A stretch of 49,168 nucleotides of DNA from Pleomorphomonas sp. T1.2MG-36 (GCF_950100655.1 NZ_CATNLY010000002.1:1-49168), one strand, 5' to 3'. Positions 7,493-15,912 are shown, counted from the stretch's first letter. The notes: generated by a model not told the origin, from the letters alone. Numbers and translations are program-made.

Positions 7493-9931
7493 ATGCTACC
7501 CGCAATCTCCACAATCGAATCAGGAACCTCCATCTTGTTCCTCGGAGCTGGCTTTTCCGCGGAAGCGACAAATATCAATAACGACAGTATTAAAGACGTA
7601 TCCTCGCTAGTCACTTATCTTTTAAATGAAGTTGGAATAACCTCTACAGCCGATTACGACCTAGATACAGCAGCAGAGGAATTTCAAAGTATACGCGGCA
7701 ACGATGACACAATTTCCGCACTTCACTCAAATTTTAGAACAAAATCATACACCTCAGATCAAGAAACAATTGTTGTACAGCCTTGGAAAAGAATTTACAC
7801 CACGAACTACGATGACGTTGTCGAGACAATTCTTACTACAAATAGAAAACCGTATACTACACACGACATAAGCGAACCGGTAAGCCCAACGCTACAAGCG
7901 ACTACGCAGGTACTTCATATCTATGGGAACATAATGAAGGCATCTGAGAGAGAGTTTGCAAAATCTTTCCTCCTAACAGAACGGCAAAGAGACAATTCCC
8001 CATTCTTAAAGTCGCCCTGGATACGTGCATTTTACAATGATATACTGTCTTCATCAAATGTAATATTTGTCGGTTTCTCTCTCACTGATATAGATATTCG
8101 AAGATTAATAGGAGCAATGCCGCCAGAGGTCATGAAGAAAATACACTTCATTACAAGCCTTGATACGAAACGCCCAACCCTCACGCGCCTTAAAAAGTTT
8201 GGAACCCCGCACCCGATCGGACTTGCCGCACTTGCGTCCCACTTGGGAACAAAGCGACCAGGAGTTCCTATCAGGTCATATGCGGTACTTCCTACATCAC
8301 TGCAGGAGCTATTCTTTACGCCAAAGGTGCAGGCTCCAGTGTCAGCAATAGATATCGAACGCCTACTTATCTCAGGGATGCCAGATCTGGGAAAACTATC
8401 CAATGCAGACATTTCCGCAGAACCCAAGGCATATACAATATCGCGCAGCCGGAATGCATACAACCGAGCGGGTAACAATGCTTCCAGCGCTATGCCTATA
8501 CTTGTAAATGGGGACATTGGAAACGGAAAAACAGTTTTCGCTTTTCAAATTGGTTATTTGTACTCGCAGAAAAACTATCGCATATTAAAGGTGCAACGCG
8601 AGCCAGATAACATTGGAGAAGTTCTCGCCTATCTTGAGTCCATGGATGATCAAGCGTTAATAATATTCGATGATATTATGCGCTTCCCCAAGCTTCCTAT
8701 ATCTATACTGGAACTCAAAAAGAACAACATCACTATCTTAGCCACAGTTCGAACTGGCTTCCTTGACACCTCGGCATCGTCGGTTAAATCCAGACTAGCG
8801 AACGTAACCACAGTCGACATAGATCTTGACACTCCGACACGAGAAGAAACACAGCGCATGGTCGATTACTTATCGGTCAATGGGCTACTTGGGAAGTACG
8901 CTGATCTCTCCCAATCAGAGAAACTAGCTTTCATTGAGCGTACTTGTAGCGGCCAACTCCGAGATATCGTTCTGAGTCTCTACGAAACCGGGGCCCTCCA
9001 CACTAAGGTCGAAGAACTTCTTACCAACATCCAAAAACTCGAGAAAGGGGTTCGGGATCTCATCATCTTTGGCGCCGTATTGACTCATGCAGGGTATCAA
9101 GACCTTTCCCAAATTTGGCTTCTTTCCAACTTACTGGATTACCCCGGCGCTCATGAAGATATACGCGCGTCACTAAATGAACACGAACTAGGACATCTCG
9201 TCAGAATTGACGAGGGCGACCTAAGCATTAGATCACCAGCGCTCGCAGAGTTCATTCTAAAACATGTATTTAACATAGAAACCATTCTAGATGTTGTCAA
9301 ATCCGGAATTACATACATCAATAAGTATTTTATAGATGAATACGATCTCGTAATGATGGCAAAAGGACTCTTAAAATTCTCCGTTTACGGAAGAATTATC
9401 AAGGGTGATCGTGAGAATGCTGCGGTTGAGAGATTCTATGACGAGTGCCGATCCCTATCTTTCGCCGCCGAAGATCCATTATTCTGGGTGCAACGGTCTA
9501 TATGCACAATGAACGAGAAACACTTTGATATTTCATTCCGGTTTATTGATACCGCTTATGGTCTTGCACGCCGTCGCGTTAACTGGGACACCTATCAAAT
9601 AGACAACCATAAAGCCCGAGTATTACTAACACAGTCGAGAGAGGAAGGCGTAAGTTTAGACGGCAGCCGTGAGAGGGAGGCCATAGCATTGTTGCAGTCA
9701 GTGTTAGCGCGCAAAAATGACGACCTTTATCATCCGCTCTCCGTAATGCGAATTTACGCGGAAATTGTTGATAGATATTCTCACGGCCTTACAACTGATC
9801 AAAGGACTTCGCTGAAGAAGTCCATCGAAACGGCGATTCGCAGTATTGCGAGATTCAGACACCCGGATCGTTTCAGGAATCTAGCTGAGCTTCGAAACCG
9901 CCTTGCCGGGGCAGTTAAGGAGCTAAGTTGA
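7493..9931 (+). CDS. SIR2-domain / P-loop NTPase protein, predicted anti-phage defence gene
   Basis: The 812-residue protein has an N-terminal SIR2-like NADase domain (about 1-245): SILFLGAGFSAEA is the NAD-binding glycine motif, IYTTNYDD and VLHIYGN are the TTNxD and catalytic-His segments, and VIFVGFSLTDIDIRRLI is the defence-sirtuin end motif. A P-loop ATPase follows, with Walker A GDIGNGKT (about 340-347), Walker B ALIIFDDI (about 388-395) and a sensor strand ILATVRTGF. The remaining 400 residues look helical, as in STAND sensors. Known SIR2-STAND proteins deplete NAD on phage sensing. Codon use is AT-rich and unlike the neighbours, so the gene was probably acquired. It stands alone, next to a toxin-antitoxin pair. 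Confidence 0.88.
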   Translation: MLPAISTIESGTSILFLGAGFSAEATNINNDSIKDVSSLVTYLLNEVGITSTADYDLDTAAEEFQSIRGNDDTISALHSNFRTKSYTSDQETIVVQPWKRIYTTNYDDVVETILTTNRKPYTTHDISEPVSPTLQATTQVLHIYGNIMKASEREFAKSFLLTERQRDNSPFLKSPWIRAFYNDILSSSNVIFVGFSLTDIDIRRLIGAMPPEVMKKIHFITSLDTKRPTLTRLKKFGTPHPIGLAALASHLGTKRPGVPIRSYAVLPTSLQELFFTPKVQAPVSAIDIERLLISGMPDLGKLSNADISAEPKAYTISRSRNAYNRAGNNASSAMPILVNGDIGNGKTVFAFQIGYLYSQKNYRILKVQREPDNIGEVLAYLESMDDQALIIFDDIMRFPKLPISILELKKNNITILATVRTGFLDTSASSVKSRLANVTTVDIDLDTPTREETQRMVDYLSVNGLLGKYADLSQSEKLAFIERTCSGQLRDIVLSLYETGALHTKVEELLTNIQKLEKGVRDLIIFGAVLTHAGYQDLSQIWLLSNLLDYPGAHEDIRASLNEHELGHLVRIDEGDLSIRSPALAEFILKHVFNIETILDVVKSGITYINKYFIDEYDLVMMAKGLLKFSVYGRIIKGDRENAAVERFYDECRSLSFAAEDPLFWVQRSICTMNEKHFDISFRFIDTAYGLARRRVNWDTYQIDNHKARVLLTQSREEGVSLDGSREREAIALLQSVLARKNDDLYHPLSVMRIYAEIVDRYSHGLTTDQRTSLKKSIETAIRSIARFRHPDRFRNLAELRNRLAGAVKELS

Positions 9932-10051
9932 GTTGGTTTTGCCCAACTAGCCTCCCCCATCCTTCATCCCTGCACCCCGTCTTTCATTTCTGCACGCTTA
10001 AATCGCTTCACTCCTGCGTTTATGTCGGCAGGGCAAACAGGGAGATTTGCC

Positions 10052-11065
10052 ATGCCGTCGAACGAAGACACGCTCACCCAAACCCACCCCGTGGAGACCA
10101 TCCGGCTCTGGAACGGCGCCGTGGTGCCGCGCATCGGCCTCGGCACATGGGCGGCCGGCGGCATGATGATCTGGCCGAGCGGGCCGTCGAGCTACGGCTC
10201 GGTGTCGCGCGACGACGCCATCGCCGGCATCCGCCTCGCCCATGATCTCGGCGTGCGCATCTTCGACACGGCCGCCGCCTATGGCGCCGGCAACGCCGAG
10301 CTGATCCTGGGCGAGGCGCTGAAGGACAAGGACGACGCCGTCATCGTCACCAAGTGCGGCTACATCGGCGATCCCGTCACCCGCGTCATGGAGCCCGACG
10401 ACCTCAGCCCCGCCGGCATCCGCCGGGGCGTCGAAGGGTCGCTGACGCGGCTCGGCCGGTCGTCGGTCGACGCGGTGATTCTGCACCACAACGAACTCGC
10501 CCTCGACGTCGCGCGCCCGATCTTCGACACGCTGGAGGCGATGCGGGCCGAGGGGCTGATGACATGCTATGGCTGGAGCTCGGACCACCCGCGCCTCGTC
10601 TCCGCCGTCGCCGACTACCCCGGCTTCAAGGTGGTGGAGCACGACCTCAACGTGTTCGACACCGCGCCGGAGATGCTGGCCCTGGTCGAGGCGCGCGGCC
10701 TCTATTCCCTGGCCCGCATGCCGCTTGCCATGGGCCTGCTCAGCGGCAAGTACGGCCGCAAGGCCACGCTGACCGGCACCGACGTGCGCGCCAGCTCGGT
10801 GCCATGGCTGAAGTATTTCAAGGCCGGCGCCGCCAACGAGGACTATCTCGCCATCCTCGAGAAGATCGCGCCCCTGCTGACCGCCGATGACAGGAGCATG
10901 CCGCAAGGCGCGCTGGCCTGGGTGCTCGGCGCCTCCGAGCGGACCATCCCCATCCCCGGCTTCACCTCGGCGGCGCAGATCCGCGACAACGTCGAGGCGG
11001 TGTGGCAGGGCCGGCTCTCGGCCGACGCCATGGCCCGCCTGAAGGAGATCGTGGCCGGAGCCTGA
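10052..11065 (+). CDS. Aldo/keto reductase
   Basis: The 337-residue protein is an NADPH-dependent TIM-barrel aldo/keto reductase. The catalytic tetrad positions are visible: Asp in RIFDTAAAYG, Tyr in the same AAYG turn, Lys in VIVTKCGYIG, and His in VILHHNELAL. The glycine-rich entrance IGLGTWAAGG and the C-terminal cofactor loop TIPIPGFTSAAQI are also present. The GMMIWPSGPSSYGSVSRDDA insert resembles D-threo-aldose dehydrogenase-like members, but the substrate is not decided. The ATG at 10052 is chosen over an in-frame ATG at 10022 because AGGGAG lies 7 nt before it. GC content returns to the host level. Confidence 0.88.
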   Translation: MPSNEDTLTQTHPVETIRLWNGAVVPRIGLGTWAAGGMMIWPSGPSSYGSVSRDDAIAGIRLAHDLGVRIFDTAAAYGAGNAELILGEALKDKDDAVIVTKCGYIGDPVTRVMEPDDLSPAGIRRGVEGSLTRLGRSSVDAVILHHNELALDVARPIFDTLEAMRAEGLMTCYGWSSDHPRLVSAVADYPGFKVVEHDLNVFDTAPEMLALVEARGLYSLARMPLAMGLLSGKYGRKATLTGTDVRASSVPWLKYFKAGAANEDYLAILEKIAPLLTADDRSMPQGALAWVLGASERTIPIPGFTSAAQIRDNVEAVWQGRLSADAMARLKEIVAGA

Positions 11066-11512
11066 TACCAGAGCCCGCCACCGTCTCTGAAAAGAGCTTC
11101 GGCGGACTGTGGGGACCTTATGCGCATTCCGCTTGATCCGGATTCATCCGGCTCAAGCGGGTTTCGGCCGGACCGGCCAGCGCCCGGTCGGACGCTTCCG
11201 TCTCCGTCAGGGGCCACCCGAAGGGTCGAAACCCGAAGGAAACGGTATGAGCCCTCCCGACAGGGCGGGGGTAGACGGAGTGTTGGTTGGTTGTCCCATC
11301 CTTCACCTGTCCATCCGCCTCTCCCTCACGGCGAGGGGAGGAGTTCCAAGTTTCTTCAGAAGTGGCTCCCTGATGCAAAGCCATACGCACGCGCACCATA
11401 GCCGGCCGTGTTTTCATCATGATGGTAGAGTTGACCGCCAGCGCAACGGCCCAATCCTGACCACCTAAAGCATCATCTGGACACCTAGGCTATAGTTGGC
11501 GGATGTCAATCA
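11066..11512. other. Intergenic region with R3 repeat and left edge of toxin cassette
   Basis: No gene is seen. An R3 repeat copy occupies 11131-11250. From about 11470 the composition becomes AT-rich, which marks the left boundary of the inserted toxin/immunity cassette. Confidence 0.5.
11131..11250 (+). repeat. R3 dispersed intergenic repeat, copy 1
   Basis: About 120 bp from GCTTGATCCGGATTCATCCG to GGAAACGGTATGAG match, in inverted orientation, the sequence at 13221-13355. The internal parts (CTCAAGCGGGTTTCGGCC, GCGCCCGGTCGG, TTCCGTCAGG-like, GGTCGAAACC) are themselves rich in inverted repeats. The second copy has a 14-bp extra block near the first third. Confidence 0.8.
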
Positions 11513-11998
11513 CTATTTCTCCAAATCGAATTTCACATACATCCAGTCAATCAGGACTCGCTTGCTTTTGGCCTCTGGATAGGTAGGCCAAGAATCGATG
11601 ACAGCCATAACATATCTATTATCCATTTGCTCGAACTGGTCCCAATCAAAAAACTGCTCGTATCTCAGGTCTACGGTTCTATCAATTTTATCTATTGGGT
11701 GATCCCAATATCCAGAACTAATATCTCGGTTGATCAGGGCTGGCGCTTGATCTATTCCCTCACGCAAAACTACTCGCAATTTTTTCTGAACATCTCCATA
11801 TTCCTCAAGTGCCGTCTCGACTTGAGTTGTTACAAGTGCTCGAAAGAGCAAAGATCGAATTCTGGAATATCCTTCCGTTAAATCCCAGCTAACGACGTCA
11901 TTCGTTCGGCAGATGGGCAAAAAGTAGTTATTAAACAACTCCCGGCTAGCGAGACGAAAACTCTCCATTTGAGTGTTTATATCTTTGCACATGTTCAT
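11513..11998 (-). CDS. Hypothetical protein, probable immunity protein for the adjacent toxin fragment
   Basis: The 161-residue protein is not recognised. It is cytosolic (no signal peptide or membrane helix), rich in aromatic and acidic residues (WDLTEGYSRIRSL, YEQFFDWDQFEQMDNRYV, VIDSWPTYPEAKSKRVLIDW), and AT-rich in codon use, unlike the host. Its start ATG overlaps the stop of the upstream toxin fragment by four bases (ATGA at 11995-11998), the usual arrangement of a polymorphic toxin followed by its immunity gene. Function as immunity protein is inferred from that context only. Confidence 0.65.
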   Translation of the reverse strand: MNMCKDINTQMESFRLASRELFNNYFLPICRTNDVVSWDLTEGYSRIRSLLFRALVTTQVETALEEYGDVQKKLRVVLREGIDQAPALINRDISSGYWDHPIDKIDRTVDLRYEQFFDWDQFEQMDNRYVMAVIDSWPTYPEAKSKRVLIDWMYVKFDLEK

Positions 11999-12303
11999 CT
12001 CATGCTATCGGGTGTCGCGCCGTCTACACGGCGACGGTCGCACATACAGGTACTCTTATCCTGGCTCCAGAATATCCCATGATAGTGAACACCGTTCGTT
12101 GAGCCATGGTCGATACCGGTATGTTGCCAAATTCTGTTGGGAGGACAAGTTTTACAGTTTCCGTCGCAGTCCCGTCCCGGATTGAATGGCTTCGCTAGAT
12201 TCTGCTCTCCGGAAGGGCGTCGTGCCTCCACAGGCTTGTTGAACAAGTCTGAAACAGCGCGGTAAAAGATATCTCCAGGGCCTCCGGGGGCCTTTACTCC
12301 GGG
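11995..12303 (-). pseudogene. Orphan C-terminal fragment of a polymorphic (PAAR/Rhs-type) toxin
   Basis: On the minus strand about 100 codons read GVKAPGGPGDIFYRAVSDLF, then PFNPGRDCDGNCKTCPP, then a His/Trp/Cys-rich end (HTGIDHGSTNGVHYHGIFW, SQDKSTCMCDRRR) to the stop. From memory this CPP..W..G.aHG.t.G.H.H.i.w.Q...C.C ending resembles C-termini of DUF4150/PAAR-associated polymorphic toxins. The delivery domains are missing: upstream of about 12303 the reading frame runs antisense into a PEBP gene remnant, so there is no true start. The stop overlaps the start of the probable immunity gene by four bases. It is either a displaced toxin cassette or a relic. Confidence 0.55.
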
Positions 12304-12304
12304 G

Positions 12305-12589
12305 GTGGGTGAGACGCCGCACGGCCTGCGCGGGGCCAACGTCTTCACCGGCTTCTTCCCCGGCAACGCCGACATGGCCGGCACCTACGGCGGCTACGAC
12401 GGCCCCTGTCCGCCGATGAACGACGCCCGGCCGCACCGCTACACCGTCCGCATCTATGCGCTGGACACCCCCACGCTTGGACTCACCGGCGCCTTCGACG
12501 GCCCGGCGCTGGAGGCGGCGCTCGCCGTCCACGTGCTGGTCGAGGGCGAGGCCATCGGCACCTATTCGCTCAACCCGGCGGCGCGATAG
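12305..12589 (+). pseudogene. 5'-truncated PEBP (YbhB/YbcL)-family protein
   Basis: The 94 codons encode the C-terminal half of a phosphatidylethanolamine-binding-protein-like YbhB/YbcL protein: TYGGYDGPCPPMNDARPHRY (the family GP-CPP..HRY motif), then TVRIYALDTPTL and a final AIGTYSLNP. Full-length members have about 150-180 residues and carry the DPDAP ligand motif, which is absent here. The coding match begins right where the AT-rich toxin cassette ends (about 12303), so the insertion or rearrangement removed the 5' half. A GTG at 12305 could start translation but has no ribosome site. The end lies six bases before the convergent LysE gene stop. Confidence 0.8.
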
Positions 12590-12595
12590 GGCGCC

Positions 12596-13198
12596 TCACC
12601 CCTCCATGGTCAGGATCGGGTAGAGCGAGGCGACCAGCAGCAGCGCCATGGCGACGTTGAAGGCCCGGAGCAGCGCCGGGCGGTCGAGGACGCGCTTCAG
12701 AAGCGTGCCGAAGCCCGCCCAGGCGGCGACGCAGGGGCCGTTGACCAGCGTGAAGACGGCGGTGACCACCAGCATGTTGAGGAAATAGCCGTTCTCGGGC
12801 GTGTAGGCGGTGATCGCGCCGATGGCCATGATCCAGGTCTTGGGGTTGACCCACTGGAACGCCGCCGCTTGCAGGAAGGTCATCGGCGCCGCCCGTCCGC
12901 CCGCGCCGTTGACGCCGCCCGAGCGGGCGATCCGCCAGGCGAGGTAGAGGAGGTAGGCCGCCCCGATGTAACGCAGCGCCTCGTGCAGCACCGGCACGGC
13001 GACGAACACGCCGCCCGCCCCGAGGCCGACCGCCAGCACCATCACCGAGAAGCCGAGGTTGACGCCGAGGATGTGCGGCACGGTGGGGCCGAAGCCGAAG
13101 GTGGCGCCCGAGGACAGCAGCATGGTGTTGTTCGGGCCGGGGGTGATGGAGGTCACGAAGGCATAGGCCGTAAAAGCGAGGATCAGGTCGAGCGTCAC
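12596..13198 (-). CDS. LysE-family amino-acid exporter
   Basis: The 200-residue inner-membrane protein belongs to the LysE/RhtB family. The N-terminus carries the family motif SITPGPNNTMLLSSGATFGF (about 16-35), followed by about six hydrophobic segments and the conserved QWVNPKTWIMAIGAI stretch (about 114-128). It probably exports an amino acid or derivative using the proton gradient. The start is a GTG at 13198. It is divergent from a MocR-type regulator, a common pairing in which the regulator senses an amino acid or PLP ligand and controls the exporter. An R3 repeat copy lies between the two genes. Confidence 0.9.
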   Translation of the reverse strand: MTLDLILAFTAYAFVTSITPGPNNTMLLSSGATFGFGPTVPHILGVNLGFSVMVLAVGLGAGGVFVAVPVLHEALRYIGAAYLLYLAWRIARSGGVNGAGGRAAPMTFLQAAAFQWVNPKTWIMAIGAITAYTPENGYFLNMLVVTAVFTLVNGPCVAAWAGFGTLLKRVLDRPALLRAFNVAMALLLVASLYPILTMEG

Positions 13199-13220
13199 GA
13201 GGTCACCCTGGGGTTGAAGT

Positions 13221-13355
13221 CACACCGTTTCCGTCTGGTTTCGACCTTCCGGGCGGAAGCTGACGGAAGCGGAAGCGCCCGACCGGGCGCCGGCCGGTCA
13301 GGCCGAAACCCGCTTGAGCTGCCCGTTTTGAACCGGATGAGTCCGGATCAAGCGG
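13221..13355 (-). repeat. R3 dispersed intergenic repeat, copy 2 (inverted)
   Basis: This is the reverse complement of the 11131-11250 element with a 14-bp extra block (TTCAAAACGGGCAG on the minus strand). It fills most of the gap between lysE-like and mocR-like genes, so the exporter promoter must lie inside or beside it. Confidence 0.8.
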
Positions 13356-13386
13356 ACGCGTCTTGAAGCTGGCGGCCAGCCTAGAC

Positions 13387-13429
13387 ATGTGACACTATGG
13401 CGACAATCGAATTAGCGTCATGTGACACT
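13387..13429 (+). promoter_or_regulatory. Direct-repeat operator of the MocR-type regulator
   Basis: ATGTGACACT occurs at 13387-13396 and again at 13420-13429 in direct orientation, 33 nt apart, close to three helical turns. MocR/GabR-type regulators are known to bind direct repeats near their own promoters, so this fits autoregulation. The pair also argues for the downstream start at 13445. Confidence 0.6.
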
Positions 13430-13444
13430 TTCCGTGAGCCGGTC

Positions 13445-14803
13445 ATGCATCTCGCCTCCCCCTGGACGCCGCGCCTTGCCGCCGAGGGCCGCCCCTGTGA
13501 GCGGCTGGTGGCGGCCATCGCCGAGGATATCGCCGACGGCGCGCTTGCCCGGGGCGACCGGCTGCCGCCGCACCGCGATCTCGCCTATCGCCTGGGCATC
13601 GGGCTCGGCACCGTCACCAAGGCCTATGCGGCGCTGGAGCGGCGCGGACTGGTGCAGAGCGTGCGCGGGCGCGGCATGTTCGTCGCCGGGCTCGCCCCCC
13701 GGACGGACGGCGTCATCGACCTCGGCGTCAACATGCCGCCGCAGGTGCTGGACAACCGGCTCCTCGCCGCCACGCTGGTCCGCCTCGCCAAGCGGCTCGA
13801 CGCCGGCACCTTTGGCGCCTTCACCCCCGCCGCCGGCCGGCCCGAGCACCGGGCGCAGGCCGCCGGCTGGCTGGCCGGCCAGCGGCTGGAGGTGGATGCC
13901 GACTGCCTCCTCCTGTGCAACGGCGCCCAGCACGCCCTTTCCGTGGCCTTCGCCACCGCCTGCCCGCCGGGCGGCGTGCTGTTGACCGAGGCGGCCACCT
14001 TTCCCGGCGCGCTGATGCTGGCCCGCGACAGCGGCCTCCGCCCGGTCGGACTGGCGCTCGACGGCGAGGGCATCATGCCGGAGGCGCTGGAAGCGGCCCT
14101 CCGCTCGCCCGCCGTCATCGGCGCCGCGCCGGTGCTCTACGTCACGCCGACGCTGAACAACCCCACCGCCGCCACCATGGGCGCCGCCCGCCGCCACGAC
14201 ATCGTCCGCCTCTGCCGGCGATACGAGGTGACCATCGTCGAGGACGACGTCTATTCCCTGTTCGCCGGGCCCGACCTGCCGCCGCTGGCCGCGCTTGCGC
14301 CCGAGCGCACGCTCTACGTCAGCGGCCTGTCGAAAAGCGTCAGCCCCGGCCTGCGCATGGGCATGCTGGCCGTGCCCCGGCCGCTGGTCGAGCGGGCGCT
14401 TTCGCGCCTTCAGGCCACCTCCACCATGGCCTCGGCGTTGTCGTCGGCGATCATGGCCGAGTGGCTGACCGACGGCACCGCCCACTCGGTGGCCGCCTCC
14501 ATCCGCCTCGACACGGCGCGGCGGCACGAGATGCTGGCCTCGCTCCTGCCGGTTCCCCGGCCGGATGGCCCGAAGGGCTTCCACGTCTGGCTGCCCATGC
14601 CCACCGACACGGCCGAGCGGCTGGCGAGCGAAGCCGCCGCCATGGGCGTCATCCTGATGCCGCCGCGTCTGCCGCTGGTCGACCCCGCCGCCCCCGAAAG
14701 CGGCCTCCGCCTCAGCCTCGGCACCCCGCCCATCGACAAGCTGAAACAGGCCCTCGCCGTGCTCGCCGCCCTCCCCATCGGCCCGACAGTCCGCGCCGCT
14801 TGA
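13445..14803 (+). CDS. MocR-type transcriptional regulator (GntR HTH fused to class I aminotransferase)
   Basis: The 452-residue protein has a winged-helix GntR domain (about 15-85: DGALARGDRLPPHRDLAYRL, then GTVTKAYAALERRGLVQSVRGRG) joined to a PLP-dependent fold-type I aminotransferase domain. The PLP lysine lies in SGLSKSVSPGLRMG and the conserved Asp in IVEDDVYSLF; NPTAATM is the usual NP-T motif. Such proteins are regulators, not enzymes, that sense amines or PLP. ATG 13445 is chosen because an upstream in-frame ATG (13397) lies between the two operator repeats and adds residues without family character; the downstream start has only a weak GTGAG. It probably controls the divergent exporter. 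Confidence 0.88.
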   Translation: MHLASPWTPRLAAEGRPCERLVAAIAEDIADGALARGDRLPPHRDLAYRLGIGLGTVTKAYAALERRGLVQSVRGRGMFVAGLAPRTDGVIDLGVNMPPQVLDNRLLAATLVRLAKRLDAGTFGAFTPAAGRPEHRAQAAGWLAGQRLEVDADCLLLCNGAQHALSVAFATACPPGGVLLTEAATFPGALMLARDSGLRPVGLALDGEGIMPEALEAALRSPAVIGAAPVLYVTPTLNNPTAATMGAARRHDIVRLCRRYEVTIVEDDVYSLFAGPDLPPLAALAPERTLYVSGLSKSVSPGLRMGMLAVPRPLVERALSRLQATSTMASALSSAIMAEWLTDGTAHSVAASIRLDTARRHEMLASLLPVPRPDGPKGFHVWLPMPTDTAERLASEAAAMGVILMPPRLPLVDPAAPESGLRLSLGTPPIDKLKQALAVLAALPIGPTVRAA

Positions 14804-14840
14804 ACCGGATCGGCCCGGACCGGGCATGGCTAGCGCCGGC

Positions 14841-15368
14841 TCAGCCGGCCGGCATGGTCCGCGCGTCGAGCTGGCGCTTCACCCGCCTGAGGTAATGATC
14901 GACGATCAGCCTGTGCGCCGGCCCGACCGGCAGCATGTAGAGGCGGCCGAACGCGTTGTGGGTGACGACCGAGGCGGTGACCGTCACCACCCGTTCGGCC
15001 ACGGAGATGCAGATCATCACGTCGAGATGCCGGTCGCGCGCGGTCAGCACCAGCGCATCGGGCGTCGACGCCTCCACCAGAAAGAAATCCAGCCGGTCGC
15101 CGACCGTCACCTCGCTGCGCCGCCGGCCCGAAAAGCCACCGATCCGCCGCACGCCGAACAGCGCGGAAATCGCATCCCGCGTGCGAAACGCCAGCCGCAT
15201 CAGCGGCCCCGGCTCACCGGTCATCAGGTTCCAGGCCTCAAGCGGCGATATGTCGACCGGCAGCGCCGCCGACCGCGCGTCGTAATAATCGAGCTCCGCC
15301 GGCGGACGCAGGGTGCGGATGGGCGATGCGCGATCCAAGGCAAGACTCCCGAAGCTGGCGACCGACAT
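14841..15368 (-). CDS. DUF2867 domain protein
   Basis: The 175-residue protein is a DUF2867 member, a family related to SRPBCC-like or YoaH-neighbouring lipid-binding folds with unknown function. Recognisable parts are YYDARSAALPVDISPLEAWN, then LFGVRRIGGF, RRRSEVTVGDRLDFFLVE, and the family-typical DRHLDVMICISV followed by VTHNAFGRLYMLPVGPAHR. No signal peptide is present. The ATG at 15368 is chosen because GGAG lies 9 nt upstream; in-frame ATGs at 15386 and 15410 have poorer sites. It is convergent with the MocR gene. A long repeat-filled gap lies upstream. Confidence 0.8.
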   Translation of the reverse strand: MSVASFGSLALDRASPIRTLRPPAELDYYDARSAALPVDISPLEAWNLMTGEPGPLMRLAFRTRDAISALFGVRRIGGFSGRRRSEVTVGDRLDFFLVEASTPDALVLTARDRHLDVMICISVAERVVTVTASVVTHNAFGRLYMLPVGPAHRLIVDHYLRRVKRQLDARTMPAG

Positions 15369-15439
15369 CGGGCGCAACTCCAGCATAGGAGCAACGGAGC
15401 CCAATATCACTCCCCCGCCCTTTCCGGCACGAGGTACAC

Positions 15440-15463
15440 CTTGAATTCGCGCGCGAACTCTTA
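15440..15463. repeat. R1n nested palindrome, decayed copy
   Basis: The left arm CTTGAATTCG and centre CGCG are intact, but the right arm reads CGAACTCTTA instead of CGAATTCAAG. It follows GAGGTACAC as in the intact copies. It is a degenerate member of the nested palindrome family. Confidence 0.7.
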
Positions 15464-15576
15464 GTGAGGAGAAAGCCGCAAGGGCGAAGGCATGATATCG
15501 GGTCCGCCTTTCCCGCGTCGCTATCGTTGCGCAATGCGTGCACGGGCGCTCTATATCAGCGTTGCACTCCGTTCTG

Positions 15577-15867
15577 CCTGAGGTCCTCGCCTTCGCAAGG
15601 ATGACAATTTATATAAAGATAACAGCGGGATAAGCCGACAGCGAAGCCCCGTTGCGTCATCAGCGCCACAACGCGGAAACACAACGCCCGCAAGTGCACG
15701 CAATCGCTATCCGTTTGTTACATATATATAAATTGTCATCCTTGCGAAGGCGAGGACCTCAGGCAGAATGGAACGAGGGGCCGATATAGCGCTCCCCAAC
15801 CAACGCCGCCCGATATCAACCGCGCGTCCTACCTTCCCGAGGTCCTGCGCCTAAAGCGCAGGACCTC
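15577..15867. repeat. R1 repeat cluster
   Basis: A reverse core at about 15577-15605, a forward core at 15735-15760 after ATATATATAAATT, and a compact hairpin with perfect 12-bp arms GAGGTCCTGCGC (15839-15850) and GCGCAGGACCTC (15856-15867) around CTAAA. GATATC-containing spacers lie between cores. Confidence 0.85.
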
Positions 15868-15912
15868 AGGCAGAATGGGGCGCGACCCCGATATCACTCT
15901 CCCGCCCCCATC

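Larger units (their letters stand above)
15369..15912. other. Repeat-filled intergenic region
   Basis: No gene is seen. The gap holds a decayed nested palindrome (15440-15463), an R1 reverse core (about 15577-15605), an AT-rich ATATATATAA stretch, an R1 forward core (15735-15760) and a compact R1 hairpin (15839-15867). Confidence 0.6.

Noticed and set aside
7333..7614. Full 93-codon minus-strand frame overlapping the SIR2 start
   Set aside because: The first 40 codons are antisense to the SIR2 GAGFS motif; only the distal part might be a remnant.
12304..12384. Upstream part of the toxin reading frame (minus strand)
   Set aside because: It is antisense to the PEBP coding remnant and has low-complexity residues, so it is not part of the toxin.
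13397..13444. Upstream start of the MocR-type gene
   Set aside because: It lies between two operator repeats and the added residues have no family similarity.
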